A DNA stretch of 6,168 nucleotides from assembly GCA_002308255.1 (NCBI GenBank), contig DBVZ01000107.1:4281-10448 (forward strand), written 5' to 3'. Below are positions 6,019 through 6,168 of the stretch, one piece after another. Numbering within the stretch: position 1 is the stretch's first letter; every line of letters starts with the position of its first letter. Made by a program: the position numbers and the translations under genes. A model generated the notes under the pieces. The model saw nothing but the letters and a program-made list of their open reading frames with translations. It did not search any database and was not told the origin of the DNA. This DNA is from Lachnospiraceae bacterium UBA1251 (lineage in GTDB: Bacteria > Bacillota > Clostridia > Lachnospirales > Lachnospiraceae).

Positions 6019-6168
6019 ATGAGTTATATCCTCAAAGATACGGAAACGCTTCACCGGCTCTGTCCCGGCAGTGATCGACGGCAATGACGCCAGGATGGCC
6101 TGCCGCGAAGGCCTGATCGGCATGTCCTGCACCAATACCAATCCGATCACCGTTCCCACTTACGGACG
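6019..6168 (+). pseudogene. Malate/L-lactate dehydrogenase family (Ldh_2) gene start, with internal deletions and frame loss
   Basis: ATG 6019 follows AGGAAGG (6003-6009) by 9 bases and reads MSYILKDTETLHRL before a stop at 6085. From about 6062 another frame stays open to the window edge and reads PAVIDGND followed by ARMACREGLIGMSCTNTNPI and TVPTYG. As recalled, Ldh_2 proteins (NAD(P)-dependent 2-hydroxyacid and malate dehydrogenases) start with a similar YxLxD...H region. They reach TAVIDG roughly 70 residues later, and then, after a further 45 or so residues with the catalytic His in SxHxG, the block AAxEGLIGMxxTNxxPxVAPTxG. Here these pieces are nearly contiguous, so two internal segments, including the catalytic His region, appear missing and the frame changes at the first junction. 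The gene runs past the right edge. It could be a decaying gene or an assembly artefact. Confidence 0.55.

Noticed and set aside
5776..6159. Minus-strand ORF of 127 codons across the right intergenic region
   Set aside because: It overlaps the promoter and start of the NifX-SlyD gene and the antisense of Ldh_2 blocks, and encodes nothing recognisable.

Overview
The window looks like chromosomal DNA of a moderately GC-rich Clostridia member, plausibly Lachnospiraceae. This rests on AGGAGG-type ribosome sites, GTG starts, sigma-A style promoters and several typically clostridial protein families. It is inference from style and content, not a taxonomic assignment. No tRNA, rRNA, CRISPR array, insertion sequence or phage gene is visible.

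Left part (1-2204, minus strand). A good promoter (TTGCCA, 17 bp, TATGAT at 2251-2279) drives a classical NAD(P)-dependent short-chain dehydrogenase. Downstream lie a MacB/LolD-type ABC ATPase and the N-terminal part of its FtsX-like permease, which runs off the left edge. The 154 bp between ATPase and permease hold four 24-bp degenerate tandem repeats and the remnant of a small ORF. That ORF has a good ribosome site, an in-frame TAG where the repeat predicts CAG, and a GTGA overlap with the permease start.

Middle part (2205-4694, plus strand). The divergent intergenic region holds two short palindromes. It is followed by a lipoprotein Amidase_3 cell-wall hydrolase whose signal peptide and catalytic domain lie in different frames (one-base shift near 2573). 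A complete ornithine cyclodeaminase/mu-crystallin family protein follows 24 bp later. A bidirectional terminator at 4653-4690 closes both this unit and the converging one.

Right part (4695-6168). On the minus strand an extended -10 promoter drives a fusion protein: a NifX-type cofactor-binding domain, a His/Cys-rich segment and a SlyD-like FKBP isomerase. It is followed by a small conserved-looking protein of unknown function. Divergently, the last 150 bp carry the start of a malate/lactate dehydrogenase (Ldh_2) family gene that appears to have lost two internal segments and its frame.

The recurring oddity is gene damage or apparent damage: one nonsense codon, one frameshift and one multiply deleted gene in 6.2 kb. 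The two plus-strand occurrences of GTCCCGG that I found both sit at frame breaks. No new multi-gene system is convincingly present. The NifX-His/Cys-SlyD fusion and the repeat-containing small ORF are the items most worth following up.
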